A stretch of 64,000 nucleotides of DNA, from positions 3,372,271-3,436,270 of the forward strand of contig CM030836.1 in NCBI GenBank assembly GCA_018105865.1, in the 5' to 3' direction. Shown piece by piece: positions 36,310 to 48,297 of the stretch. Source of the stretch: Metaphire vulgaris (lineage: Eukaryota; Annelida; Clitellata; Crassiclitellata; Megascolecidae). Position numbers and translations under genes: made by a program. Within the stretch, counting starts at the first letter, position 1. Each line of letters opens with the position of its first letter. The notes under the pieces were generated by a model that made no database searches, was not told where the DNA came from, and saw nothing but the letters and a program-made list of their open reading frames with translations.

Positions 36310-37252
36310 TTTATTTATCTATTTATTTATTCTTCAGACGCTTCTTGAATATGTCCAGAGAAGGTGATGTTTGAATACAGATGGGAAGACGATTCCAGGC
36401 TTTCTCTGCGGTAACCGGGGAAGACACGGTTGCCGGCAGTGGCAAGGCGTGTGTGCGGCACGAGGAGTGCTTGAGTGGAGCCAGATCGCAGACGCCTTCT
36501 ACTGTCTGTGTCTGCCGATCTCTGGAGTTCGCACCGAGATAGGAGGGAGCGATGTCGTGCAGGCACCCGATGAAGCGAGGGTTGCCAACTTATACGTTAT
36601 TCGCCGGGGACTGAGAGCCAGTGTAGGTCGATCAACAGTGGCGTGATGTGATCATACTTCCTTGATCGATGGATCAGGCGTGAAGCCGCATGAAGTATGC
36701 TATGGAGTCTGTCGAGGTGTTTAGGGAGCCCTGCTAAGGTGGCGTTACCATAGTCAAGTTTAGTGATTATCAAGGCACTGATCAAAGTCTTCAGGGCATT
36801 AAGAGAGACATATTTTCGTATGCTGCAGATCAAGCGCAGTGCTGCGAAGCAGCTGGCGACGTTGCATGTCACGTGTTACCTCGTCGTGGCGGTATTATCG
36901 ATATAGATGCCGAGATTTCTGATGTAGGGGCTTGGATGGATATCGTAACCATTAATCCGGACCGAGGTGGATTGGAGCAGGTGTTGCTGTCTTCCAGTTG
37001 CCATCCACATAATTTCTGTCTTCGCAGTATTGAGCTGGAGACGATTTGAGCCCAGGCATTCTGTTATTTCTGTGACACACATCGTAATTTGTGATTGGAG
37101 TTGTTGGGTAAGAGCTGAGTGACAACTCCCATATACTTGGGTATCATCTGCATAAAGGTGTGCCTGCAGATCATGCTTTCGAGCTATGTCGAGTAGATCG
37201 ACCAGGTATAATGCAAAAAGGATGGGTCCGAGGACCGAACCTTGAGGGACCC
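36310..37252 (-). pseudogene. CR1/L2-like LINE, second copy of the 17534 family
   Basis: Same blocks as 17534-18612: SNRLQLNTAKTEIMWMATGR, TKLDYGNATLAGLPKHLDRL, and the C-terminus SNITFSGHIQEASEE in a shifted frame. It is truncated at its 5' side within the VPQGS motif (37250). Tail TTATTTATTTATC at 36308. The closeness of the two copies suggests a recently active family. Confidence 0.75.
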
Positions 37253-37312
37253 TGAAGCCGAGCGGAGCCGAGCGATCGGAGCCGAGCGAGCCGAGCCGAG
37301 CGAGCGAGTGAT
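37253..37312 (+). repeat. GAGCC-rich tandem motif
   Basis: AGCCGAGCG/GAGCGATCGGAGCC words reiterated over 60 bp at the truncated 5' end of the LINE. Confidence 0.7.
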
Positions 37313-37924
37313 AGATGGACAGTGTATAGGCGCGTAATCAACCTAACCAAAAATCAGCTATAACTTTTGAAATACGCGACCCAGCGTTCTAATTTCATCT
37401 TTCGCTCATGTGCTAATTTATTTAAGATCGTATTTCAGTGAGATATTTTATGGATGGCTGTTAATAAATCGAAAATAAGGGTTTTGAAAGTACCATATCT
37501 CTGGTAGTTGCCCGTAGACGTGCGGCTATGACACTGTAGAGTCCAGTAGCAATAGACGAGAAATGCAAATTCTCCACAATAGTATTATCCTGCACTGCGA
37601 GCGAAGCGAGCATCTTTCTAGTGAAGTATGAAGAATGTAATTGCAAATGTTACATTTTTATATTCACTTTCTTGTAAATAATCAAAAACCCTTTCAAATG
37701 ATATATGCATTGTAAATATTGCTTTGATTTAAAACATTTTGGGCGAACTGTTTCGTGGTAAATTCTGTGAAAACAACATGGCAGCCAACGTGTTAACTCT
37801 TACACCACCTTCCACAACTGCGACCAATATTTGACTGGACTCTCTCATCTACTGCACCCACATTCGTCACTATCCTCTCTGTACACCAATATATGTATAT
37901 ATATATATATATATATAAACAAGC
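37313..37924. other. Intron, nothing recognised
   Basis: No gene. Small (AT)n at 37896-37915. GCGAGCGAAGCGAGCATC at 37597 echoes the GAGC motif nearby. Confidence 0.3.
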
Positions 37925-37933
37925 AGCTAAATA

Positions 37934-37964
<31 letters not shown>

Positions 37965-39303
37965 CAGCTAATTTATCCAACGCTATAACATGACTAAGGC
38001 CATAGGCAAGAGCGATTTACAATCAATCACTGTAAGATTTGCGAAACAAGTGCGATTTTAGCTTGGAAGTGAACGATTCGAAAGAAGTCGCTGCTGCTAT
38101 CTTGTCAGGAAGAGCATTCCACAGTAGCGGGTTCCCACGAGTTACCGATATTTCACCCAGCACGGCCGTCTTAGAAGGAGGCGGAACCAGAAGTCGGACT
38201 CGCTTGCTGGAACGTAGCTGTCTCACGGAGTTTGGATGAATCGATCTGTGTATTAGCACCGACAGATAGTGACGGCAGGTGGTGTCGTTAAGGGCACGGA
38301 TAAGTTAGCACACATCTCTTATATGCGATCTGCTCTGGTATCTTCAGCCAGTGTAGATTGTCTTTAAGCAGGGGAGTCACGTGTCCCCGCCTCTTTGCTC
38401 CAAAGATCAACCTGGCCGCTGCGTTCATGACTGATTGCAGCCGGTCAAGTTGGCAGTCAGGGAGACCAAGAAGGATCCCGTTGCAGTAATCGAGCTTTGA
38501 TATCACAAGTGCACGAACCACTTGGATCGCTGCTGAGATCGGGATGTACTTTCTTATCTCTCTGATTCTACGGAGCTGACGATGACAGGCCCGGGACACG
38601 GCACTTACATGGCTCGTGAAAGATAGAGTGCTGTCTAAGGTCACGCCCAGCAGCCGCACCTGGGTAGCAGGGTCGATGGCGATGTCGCCTAACATCATCG
38701 GTGACCGATTTAGTTCGTGAAATCTTCTCGGGGTACAGAACCAGATCAGTTCCGACTTTTCCTGGTTCAGCGCTAGCCGGTTTGTTCCCGTCCAGCGCAT
38801 AATCTCTCGGACTCAGCATTCAAGGCGAAGACGCAGGCAATCAGTCTCCGACGGAGCACAGGAAGTGTATAATAAGCCATCGTCGGCATAGTCATGCCAG
38901 CCTAGTCCATGGGAGACGGCTATCTTGCCCAGATCCGCTACGTATAGGATGAACAGTAGTGGACCCAGAGCTGACCCTTGGGGAACTCTCCACCTGACCG
39001 GGTGCGCATTGGACGTGTCGCCGGCCCTGATGACTGACGCCGTTCTGTCGGAAAGATAGCTCCGCAGTAGATGGAGTGCAGTGCCCGTGATCCCGAACGA
39101 GCATTCAAGCCGGCACAACAAGATAGAGTGATCTACGGTCTCGAAGGCCGCTGAAAGGTCAAGGGCGCATAGCAAGGCGTGTTTTCTGTTGGCGATAGAG
39201 TCCATGATGTCATTGTAGACCTTCAACAGCGCTGTCTCCGTGGAGTGGCCTACCCAGTAGGCGGACTGCTGGCTAGGCATAAGTCCGTTACGCACCAGAT
39301 ATT
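37925..39303 (-). pseudogene. CR1-like LINE with almost open RT
   Basis: Minus strand. RT from 39295: GHSTETALLKVYNDIMDSI, CALDLSAAFETVDHSILLCR (motif A), VPQGSALGPLLFILYVADLG (motif B), HDYADDGLLYTSC (YADD), then a single TGA at 38811-38813. The same frame continues TNRLALNQEKSELIWFCTPR, VRLLGVTLDSTLSF, SKLDYCNGILLGLPDCQLDR. A frameshift near 38290 leads to RGNPLLWNALPDKI and the end KLKSHLFRKSYSD. (ATT)n tail at 37937-37961. 5' truncated at 39303. Confidence 0.85.
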
Positions 39304-40024
39304 CTATGTATACTATATATTCAGATATTCTCTGTATACTTGAATACTAATGCTTCAATATAACAATACCCTATGTACATGCACTATTTCGCAATGTCTC
39401 TTATATCACTTATACATCACCAATATATCATCGCCAATATATCAATTTGTGACACCCGCTCATCGAGAACATGGCTGAAGATGTGAGACTGATATTTCTC
39501 ATTTCGTCCTCCTTACAGTGTCCGTCTGACGACTGAATGTTTCTGTGGTACAGAAAGTTTTCAGTTAATCCCATATAATCCTGGTCGATGGCTAAAAGTG
39601 CTGGTTTACAGTTAGAACCCAGGTTTTGTAAACGAATTTTTCGAGGAACATATAAGGCCATGAGGTGTAGTGGCATCTAAACCAAACGATGGAAGGAAAA
39701 GAGTAATGTAGTTGGCGTAGACTAGGTCAGACACTGTGTTTGGCGATGGTTATTACCAGGCAGTTATGGCAAATACCAACAATTGATTACAGAGGTCGAT
39801 GGACTTTAGATGCAAATCAAATCAACTTAACCTCCCTTCCGGTAAGGACGATCGTTTCTCGTCCAGTGTCTATGTCGACAGTAGTAGGTATTGGGGGCAG
39901 GTGAGACCACCCAGCGAGCTATACATGTGGGCCCTCTGTTTCCATTATTGGCACATTCAGGTGTCCAATAATTGCCCTTATACACTTCTTGCCCTATGGC
40001 AAAATGAGGTGAACAATGACTCGT
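39304..40024. other. Intron, no gene recognised
   Basis: TATATTCAGATATTCT reiterations at 39300-39350. A TTAACCTCCCTTCC motif at 39827 might be another TTAA-type end, without support. Confidence 0.3.
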
Positions 40025-40028
40025 CTAA

Positions 40029-41062
40029 TCGCTTCAACGGGTTCGCCGTCTTTAAACGGCGGTGGAAAACCGTATCCAAACTGTGTTCGCCGTCTATGAA
40101 CGGCACGCTAGATAAGCGAGTGTGTACCGCGGACCTGCAATTTTTTCAAAAATCCAACGCGGCAACCGATTTAGTTCACATCCATTCGATAGGCGGTAGC
40201 ACCGTTTTCGATAATGCTGACTATATATGCAAGAGATATTGGCTGTGTAACAACCAAGGCTGCAAAATGTATAGGAAAAATCTTCAGCCAGAGGCTAGAA
40301 AAATCATAACTACGACAAATATGGTCCGATCTTCAAAGTTTTTGCACTATTCTGTTCCAATTACACTCCTCTAAAACTCTCTCGCTCACAGTTGGGGGTC
40401 ACTGCTGAAAATTTTGTTTTTTGAGCTTTGAAAATTTTTTGTCGGACATGGTCCGATTTTGGGGTGTAGAGTGGACCCTACCCCCAAATTTTTTTTTGGG
40501 CACACATGGTTCGAAAGACCAATAAAAATGCTCAACAATGGTGCAAACCGCATCTTTCTAGCTTCTATATAGCCTGAAATATACTGAGTTGTTCGGTTTT
40601 TCACATTGAAAATCCGTTAGCGTAATTGTCATTTCAGTGAGCAATTGGCACTTGGGTATGAAACTTCATAACTACCCCAAATATGGTCCGATCTTCAAAA
40701 TTTTTGCACCATTCTGTTCCAGTTACACTCCTCTAGAACTCTCTTGCTCACACGGGGGTTTACCGCTGAAGACGTTTTGCTATTGACCTTTGATCAAAAT
40801 TTGAACAAAATGTTGGGGAGGGGTCCGATTTTGGGGTGTAGAGTGGTCCCTACCCCCAACTTTTTTCTTTTGGCACGGATGGATAGAAAGAGCAATAAAT
40901 ATTCTCAACAATGGTGCAAACCGCATCTTTCTAGCTTCTATATAGCCTGAAATATAGTCAGTTTATAACGTATATGTTCACGTTTTCATATGGACGCTTT
41001 TTCCAAAAATTAATTCCCCCGTCGGGGGATGACTTTAAAAATTTAATTCCCTCTTTAAAGGG
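40029..41062. mobile_element. TTAA (piggyBac-type) non-autonomous element d
   Basis: Right TTAA at 41063-41066; left site decayed to CTAA (40025-40028). The left end GGGTTCGCCGTCTTTAAACGGCGG matches, inverted, the right end of elements a, e and f. Two modules in inverted orientation contain GCTTCTATATAGCCTGAAAT twice (40560 and 40935). Confidence 0.75.
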
Positions 41063-41066
41063 TTAA

Positions 41067-42906
41067 GAAACAATGTAACAAATGCCATGCAATGCTTTTG
41101 GAATGGAAAACTGCCAAAGAATGTAATGCTAAGCGGGTTTAGAATGACAAAAATTATGAGAATCAGCAGACTTGGTGGGGAAATGAAAATATTTGTTGAT
41201 GGGTTGGAAATATAACAGGTAGAGGTATACTGCTATAACGTATGCCTGCTTGATACAAACGTCAAGTGTCATAAAGAAGTGAGAAGAATTGACATATGGA
41301 AAGAAACATTTATGCCATGGGGAAGGAAACTTTGATGCACAGAAGCGAACTGCCGAGAAGAAACTTTAACCAAAATCTGAAAAAACGATTGATCAAATAT
41401 CACTGACCTGGCCAGTGACCCGCTATTGGTCAGAAACTTGGACACTCAGGAAAGAAGAGATAAAAAGACTTAACCCATTGAAGGGGGAATTAATTTTTAC
41501 AAGACGTTACCAATTTTGGTAACTAATTTTGGGGGAAAGCGTTTGTTTGAACTGTGAACATGTACTTTTTAAACTTACTATATTTCAGGCTATATAGAAG
41601 CTACAAAGACGTGGTTTGCATCATTGTTTAGCATTTTTATTGTACTTACCATCCATCCGTGCCAAAAAAGAAATTTCGGGGGTTAGGTCCACCCTACAGA
41701 CCAAAATATGACCCCTTCCCAAAAAATACGTTCAAAGGTCAATAAAAAAATTTTTCAGCGGTGACCCCCCTAAGTTCAGCGGCAAAGTTGTAGGTGGGTG
41801 TCTTAGGAACAGATTAGTTCAAAAATTTTGAAGATGGGACCCAATTTGGGGGAGTTATGGTGTTTCTATACCAGGCACACGTTGCTCGGAGAAGTGAAAT
41901 TTTTTGCGAGAATATTGAAATCTGAAACACCTTACCTTGCAGGCTATATAGAAGCTACAAAGACGTGGTTTGCATCATTGTTTAGCATTTTTATTGTACT
42001 TACCATCCATCTCTGCCAAAAAAGAAATTTCGGGGGTTGGGTCCACCCTACAGACCAAAATATGACCCCCTCCCAAAAAATACGTTCAAAGGTCAATAAA
42101 AAATTTTTTCAGCGGTGACCCCCCTAGGTTCAGCGGCAAAGTTGTAGGTGGGTGTCTTTGGAACAGATTAGTTCAAACATTTTGAGGATGGGACCCAATT
42201 TGGGGGAGTTATGGTGTTTCTACACCAGGCACCCGTTGCTCGGAGAAGTGAAATTTTTTGCGAGAATCTTGAAATCTGCAGGCTATATAGAAGCTACAAA
42301 GATGTGGTTTGCATCATTGTTTAGCATTTTTATTGTACTTACCATCCATCCGTGCCAAAAAGGAAATCAAATCAAATCAAGAAAACGTTTTTAAACGGCG
42401 AACACCGTGGTGGAAGAGCAAAACAGTTGCGCGACGTTTTAAAACGTCGAACCCCGTTCGCATATGATTTCCGGGCGACGTTTTAAGACGTCGAACCCCT
42501 GTAACGGGTTAAGGCATTTGAAATGTGGTTCTGGCAAAGTGTGGAAAAATCAGCTAAATGGGAAAGATAACTAATGAAGAAGGCTGGAAGAGGATAGAAG
42601 GGAATAAAAGCCTAATAAACAATTCATACTAAACAAAAGAAGTGGATGAATCATGTTCTAAGAGTAAAATTATGTCTATGAAGGGAAGTACTAGAACGAA
42701 AGATGAAAGGGAAAGTACAGAAAGGGCGACCAAGGACATCAATGCAGGAGCAATGCTGGTTCGACCAGAGAGGAGTGGCGATGCTGGAGTGTTTTTATCA
42801 TGTGACTCCAATGCCAGGAGCGCCTCTAAATATAAGAGCACTATACAAATGCTACATTATGTTACATTACATTAAATATGGAAACTTAGCGAGAACCTGA
42901 AGAAGA
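41067..42906 (+). pseudogene. LINE A copy split by TTAA element e
   Basis: Before the insertion: VKCHKEVRR, RSELPRRNFNQNLKKRLIKY and a NLDTQE/WTLRKEEIKRL-like block that ends at the TTAA (41470). After it: AFEMWFWQSVEKI-like sequence, then REVLERKMKGKVQKGRPRTS. Ends in GAAGAAGAAGC at 42906. Multiple frameshifts. Same family as 31992-32591. Confidence 0.75.
41474..42508. mobile_element. TTAA (piggyBac-type) non-autonomous element e
   Basis: TTAA at 41470-41473 and 42509-42512. Ends CCCATTGAAGGGGG and CCCCTGTAACGGG. Two full modules and a third started (CAGGCTATATAGAAGCTACA at 41587, 41941 and 42281, ~350 bp apart), then a right arm with CGACGTTTTAAGACGTCG. It sits in LINE A, and removing it with one TTAA joins the LINE sequence. 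Confidence 0.85.
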
Positions 42907-43618
42907 AGCATTTCCATTTTGCAAAAATTCTAATTTATTCTCAATGTTGGCATATGTGATTAATCTGACAATAGAGGTACAGTTGCATCCTGTGAACATC
43001 AAAATTCAGTCAAAATATGTGCAATGGGATATTTATCATTATTTAAATTGTGCATTAAAAATTAGTTCTTTTCTCGCTGTGATATCTCTTGATGGCACTT
43101 ATGCTTTTATAATAATAGAATTTATGTTCTTCAGAAATTCAAATCATGGTTTTTTTGTTTTTCAAGAATATATTTAATTTTCACACATTTGCTGCAAGAT
43201 TATGAATTTCTTGGGCTGAAAACTGTATGTTACCTTTTACTAAACCATGCCTGATTTAGCATTTCAAGCAGAAAATGACAGCGGCAATATAGACACTAAT
43301 GTTCCAACTTACATATTCATCTTTTTAAAAGGATCAACTCCTCCTTCCATGACTCCACCAACTAATGGTGGTTTGGTAGGACAGCCTAACAACAAGCATG
43401 CTAGATAAAAGTTTCAGCTTCCTGATCAATAATTAATTTCCAGCAGAAAATTCATCAATTCTAAAACTTTGCCTTGCAAATTGTAACTTTTGCATGAGAA
43501 GAGTATTTCTTCTGCACAGCCAAGCATTACATGTAAATTAGTTATATATTTGTATTGTGCCATTATGTTTAAAACTTAATTTATTTATAATTTATTATTT
43601 AATATTTTTATTTGTCAG
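42907..43618. other. Intron 4 end
   Basis: No gene recognised. It ends in TTTTTATTTGTCAG, the acceptor of exon 5. Confidence 0.4.
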
Positions 43619-43765
43619 CGTAAAAAGTTTGCGGTCGAGATATATAATGATCACATATGTTCGGATGGTGATGACCAAATTAACATCACTTCGGATATTG
43701 TTGAGGATATTGAAAAAAACCTTGCTAAAGCTGATGCCACTTTATTTGATGCAGCTCAGAGGCAT
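43619..43765 (+). CDS. RGS12/14-like exon 5, RGS box
   Basis: TTTGTCAG|CGT acceptor, AGGCAT|GTAAGT donor, 147 bp, phase 0. It encodes RKKFAVEIYNDHICSDGDDQ, INITSDIVEDIEKNLAKADA and TLFDAAQRH. It aligns with the RGS stretch AxxIYxxFI...xVNLDSxTRExxxxN...FDxAQ. The Asn of VNLD is kept, but the following Asp and the Arg of TRE are not (T and V here). Only about three residues are missing against relatives at the exon 4/5 join, so no extra exon is needed. Confidence 0.88.
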
Positions 43766-43817
43766 GTAAGTGTGTATGCAATGACATGACTACAGGATAT
43801 ATTTCAAAGCATAATGA

Positions 43818-43960
43818 ATGGTTACTACTCTTCTTAGAATTCTTTCTGATATCTACTCTGCCACTGACTTGTCTGAACTCACATTGCTTGACTGTTCTGA
43901 TGTCTCAGGTGCCTTCGATACGATTGATCTTGATATATTGTTGAAACGTCTCCTATGTTT
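43818..43960 (+). pseudogene. CR1-like LINE RT motif A fragment
   Basis: Encodes LLRILSDIYSATDLSELTLL then DVSGAFDTIDLDILLKRLL, RT motif A and its upstream block. It stops after about 140 bp. Confidence 0.65.
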
Positions 43961-43984
43961 TCTTTACCTTTTTAGCTTTATCTT

Positions 43985-44545
43985 CTTCATTCTGCTTTTG
44001 TTGCATGATTTTTCATAGCCGCTTTGTTGATTCTACGTCTAACCTTCCAATAAGCATTTTCTTTGAATTTCTTTGATCCAATAAATTCCTGTTGGGGCAC
44101 TTTCAAATGCTTAGGACACTTGCAAGATGTGCTGGTTTTTTTTGTGGATTCATCATAGCAATTGACACAATTGCATGCTTCAATGTCAAACAAAGAGTTC
44201 AAGCTACTCAAGTAGGTGGCTTCACTTGTTGAACTTGACTTAGAATGACATAGTTCTGAACCAGTGGAAATTAGTGTTTCGACATATTTCAAGACAGACC
44301 GAGAGTGAAGTGTTGGAATGGAAGCGTTGTTCCAGAGATTGATGACAGCCTCTGACACAGCTTTTTGATTGTCTCTGTGTCATTCTTTCTTGTTTAATGT
44401 CAAAGAAGTGCTGTGCAACTTGTGCATTTGTCGGCAACATATTGGAAGGAAGTCCTCTGACATTGCCGAATATCGCATGCCGTGTAATGTTTCTTGTTCT
44501 CATGTCGAAACCACACTTTCCAAATTTTATAAAATCAATTGTTAA
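43985..44545 (-). pseudogene. Uncharacterised Cys-rich repeat-protein fragment
   Basis: Two minus-strand frames join near 44355. The first encodes VRGLPSNMLPTNAQVAQHFF. The second encodes AVINLWNNASIPTLHSRSVL, then LFDIEACNCVNCYDESTKKT and CKCPKHLKVPQQEFIGSKKF. The layout (LPT...NxASIP...LFDIxxCxC...CxCPxxxKVP) matches an uncharacterised protein type that I recall as multicopy in invertebrate genomes. No function is claimed. A C-X-C / C-X-C pair suggests metal binding. Confidence 0.5.
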
Positions 44546-44811
44546 ACAGTATACAGTCAAAACAAAGAAGCAATTAAATTAGAGTAGAAAGTTAGGTAGC
44601 TAAAAAAATTGTGTGCCAAAAATAGGAAGCAGTAACAAGTCTGTAATCAATGAGAAATGCTGATAAATGCTACAATTTTTAGGGTAAAAAATTGGGCATT
44701 TGCAATGGTGCAACTACCATTTTATACATTGCTTCTTTCTTTAGACTACAATTCTCAAATATTTACCAAGTTCCGTAAAGAAATTCCAAACATTTTTATG
44801 TTTCAACCTGC

Positions 44812-44867
<56 letters not shown>
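44546..44867. other. Intron with (AT)n
   Basis: AT microsatellite at 44815-44864. No gene. Confidence 0.5.
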
Positions 44868-44868
<1 letters not shown>

Positions 44869-45638
44869 AATGACAATTTATAAATCTCAGTAAGCATAGT
44901 GAAGGCTAAAGTCAAGAACACTTAACAAGAGATTCTTTAGGAAATGCTAAATGTGTCTTAAGATGCTTAGTAAACAGTTCTGGGGAGGTTGCCATTGCCA
45001 CCTTCTTCGGCAGTGAGTTCTGCAGCTCTGGGTTGCCCCTCGAGAAGGACCTGTCCCCGAAAACCGCCGGTTTGGACGGAGTCCACTAATTGAAGACGGC
45101 TACTTGATCGAAGCTGCGAGCGCCGATTGGTAGACGTAGGCTTGCTGATCAGACACGATAAAATAATTTGGGCAGAAAGGGTCATTCAACGCCCGAAACG
45201 TTAACCAACAACACTTGAAGATTATTCGCTCCGGAATCCGGAGCCAGTGAAGGTAATCCTGTAGTAGCAGGTCACGTGTTCGTTCCATCTCATGCCAAAT
45301 ATCAGCTGGGCTGAGACATTTAACACCGATTGCAGACGATTGAGTTGGCTAACAGGACGTCTGAGCAAGACAAGACACTATTGCAATAATCCACTCATGA
45401 TATTATAAGAGCACAGACTAATGTAATCACTTCTGGGGTTGGCAAGTAACGGCGGATCTCCCTGACCCTCCATAGATGATAGTAGCAGGTGCGAGTGACT
45501 TTGTCTAAATGTCCATCGAACGAGAGTGACTCATCCAAGATAACTCTGAGTAGATATAGCTCAGTATTAGGAGCAATGTCTGCCTCTCAAATTGAAAAAG
45601 CATCCCGGCATATGAGATGCTTCCTTCTGGGAGTGCTT
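44868..45638 (-). pseudogene. CR1-like LINE 3' part
   Basis: Minus strand, heavily frameshifted: KHLICRDAF near 45610, LLRVILDESLSFDGHLDKVT, CYYHLWRVREIRRYLPTP, LNRLQSVLNVSAQLIFGMRW, ending near 44870 with AATTTATAAATCTCAGTAAG on the plus strand. It abuts the tail of the next LINE at 45638. Confidence 0.7.
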
Positions 45639-46545
45639 ATTCTATTCTATTCTACTTGATAATTTATGTAGCGCTATAGCATATCCAAGGCCAAAGGCAA
45701 GAGCGTTTTACAAAAGGCAGTCATACGATATACGAAATAAATGCATTTTAAGGTTCGATAAGAACGACTCGAAGTTGGTTGTCATGGTCACTGAAACTGG
45801 AAGTGCGTTCCAAAGGAGAGGATTGCCCCGAGTCACTGGTCTTTCTCCAAGCTTAACGGTCTTGGACGGAGGGGGAACATAGAGGTGAGGCTGTTTGCGA
45901 CAGTCTGTCATCACTGGCCTGCGTATCAACGCCAAAAGATATTCTGGACAGAAAGGGTCATACAAGGCTCGGAAGGTCAGCGAGCAGCGTTTAAAAACGA
46001 TACGCTCCGGGATCTTGAGCCAATGGAGCTTATCCCTCAATAACGGAGTAACATGATCATGCCACCTGGCACCGAAAATCATCCGGGCGGCAGCATTCAG
46101 GACCGATTGCAGTCGGCCCAGCTGATAGTCGGGAAGGCCGAGGAGGAGGCTATTACAATAATCCAGCCTAGATAACACTAAGGCACGGACTAAATGTATC
46201 GCAGCTGATGTTGAGATGTAACGACGAATCTCCATAATCTTTCGAAGCTGAAAGTAACATGCACGGATTACGAAGTTCACTTGGCCGACGAACGATAGGG
46301 AGTCATCAAGGAGAACACCGAGGAGGCGCACTTCGGTAGACGGAGCGACGACAGCATCTCCAATCATAAACGGCGTTCGACTGATCTGGTGGACCCTCCG
46401 AGGGGTGTTAATCCACAACAGAGGAACTTAGTTCAAATGTTAAAACTTAACCAGAGGAATTCAGTCTTCCTTGGATTCAATGATAATCTGTTTTCGTCTG
46501 TCCGCTTTCAGATCGAGGCTATACAGTCCGTGATGCAGGACCAGG
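45639..46545 (-). pseudogene. CR1-like LINE, intact C-terminal region
   Basis: A 236-residue open frame (46418-45708): WINTPRRVHQISRTPFMIGD, VRLLGVLLDDSLSFVGQV, LDYCNSLLLGLPDYQLGR, FGARWHDHVTPLLRDKLHW, RGNPLLWNALP and FLSNLKMHLFRISYDCLL. This is the thumb-to-end part of the RT protein without a break, followed by the 3' end and a (TAGAA)n tail (45639-45655). 5' truncated at about 46545. A good reference for decoding the decayed copies. Confidence 0.85.
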
Positions 46546-47815
46546 CTTGAACTGGGCCGCCGGGACACCGGGAGATTCCCGGTGGGCCGCCAGCTGAATT
46601 GAAAAAATATTTTTTAGGAGGTTAAAATATTTAAAAATCTAGAAATATGGGTTTATCTATTGAAGTTTTGCATCTCTTTTATTCAAGATCAAATGTAGCA
46701 CGGGCTGCGCGGCCAACATGAACTGACTGACCCTTGTCTCACCCGATGAGGCGAAGAGCCGATGACTGTCTGACTATCTGTCTAACTCCCTATCGTCTTG
46801 ATTACCTAGACTTATTTCAAGTTGTCTAACGGGTGACGGCTGTGTTGCCACACACCCTACGTCTTCCAACCGCATCGTCCGCTAAATGATTACAGTATAG
46901 CCACGAACTTACGTATCCTCAGCGGCCTAGATTAGCATAATTAATTAGGGTGGGTGCCCACTGGGTGTTCGTGCCTTAATCCCGAATTTCCGTTGTTTCA
47001 TTTCATTCCGACATTAGAAGATCATGTTGCATCCCCCGCTGCTAGCCTGCTACACAGAACTTAATCTTACTCCGTTGTTTCCGAAAGGACGACGTGCAGT
47101 GTTTATTTTAGACCGTCTCTGGGGAATTCCCCCCAAAGTTTGAAATTTACTCTTCAAAATGTTGACATTTTGGCAAGTAGTATGACCTCCCCAATCAATG
47201 TCTGTTCCCCCCCAAATTTTTTAACCCCCCCAATGTCTAGGTGGCTAGAGCAAAAACTGGACGACGTGCTTAAGGCCTTCTGGTCATATCTAGGCTTGCT
47301 GGAGATACTCATTAGTCAACATTCATTATTGTCGATTTTAAACGTCCAGGCGACTGCCGCTGGAGAGGTAGGAAGATTCGACGTAACAATAATCAGACAG
47401 TGAGTGATCCAGTGGTGTAGCCTATATATTATGTAGGCCTATACGTGCATTTATATGTTTATTGAACATAGGCCTAAGTTGATAAAATTTGTTTTAAGTA
47501 CTTTTGATAGATTTTCACTTTTGTCATGAAATGAGTGCATACTGTCTAATTTAGTAGCTTCTTCAAATTAATAACATTGACATAATTGACGTTCTGGCAT
47601 TGACAAACAACATGATGAAAAGGTTGCTATACTAGTCAGTTGTGATTGTGTATATAAATTCTCGTCTAATTAATTAATCTGTTAAGGAGAGCAGTATTGT
47701 CATTATTAAAATTTATTCCAAAATTAGCAACGAATTTTAAAATGTAAGAAAATAGGATATTAAAAAAGTAGTGTTTTTATATTACAGTAAACCAACACCT
47801 TCTAAGCAGGCCAAT

Positions 47816-47881
<66 letters not shown>

Positions 47882-48014
47882 CAAATATGCAAATCATTAC
47901 CACATATACATGAAGCTAAATATAAGATTTCAAAACCGGTCAATAATTGCAAAAGCCTGTGTAAAAGTGGGTCACGGTTACAAAATTTCCCGGGCCGTTT
48001 TGCCAGGCCAGTCC
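46546..48014. other. Intron; possible MITE ends and (AT)n
   Basis: CAGGCTTGAACTGGGCCGCC at 46547 and CCCGGTGGGCCGCCAG at 46578 look like hAT-type MITE termini without a matched partner. AT microsatellite at 47822-47879. Near 47990-48010, GCCAGGCCAGTCCAACCCTG looks like an inverted hAT MITE end. No gene is supported. Confidence 0.35.
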
Positions 48015-48115
48015 AACCCTGTGCAGGACCGTAGTCGTTCAATCTCAGATGGATAGCAAGAGGTGTATATCTGAACATCATCAGCATAGGCATGCGAAGC
48101 AAGCCCGAACACTCT
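48015..48115 (-). pseudogene. LINE RT YADD fragment
   Basis: Minus strand encodes SHAYADDVQIYTSCYPSEIE, the catalytic block of a CR1-like RT. Both sides are cut by other repeats. Confidence 0.6.
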
Positions 48116-48142
48116 GTTGATATATATATATATGTGTGTGTG

Positions 48143-48174
<32 letters not shown>

Positions 48175-48297
48175 TATATATATAACATTGTATTTTGAAA
48201 ATTGGGTCACATTTGCCACTTTTATGCTTTTATGGACATATAAAAAGTGGTGTGTCTCTTATTGCCTCACAGTGTATATACATCTGGGTGATGATCA
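48116..48297. repeat. Compound (AT)n/(GT)n microsatellite
   Basis: TATATATATATGTGTGTGTG followed by more TATA runs to 48185. Short AT-rich remainder. Confidence 0.8.

Noticed and set aside
43331..43374. Possible small exon GATCAACTCCTCC... between RGS exons 4 and 5
   Set aside because: Length 44 bp would break the phase-0 joins, the AAAAG acceptor is poor, and the RGS box needs no extra exon here.
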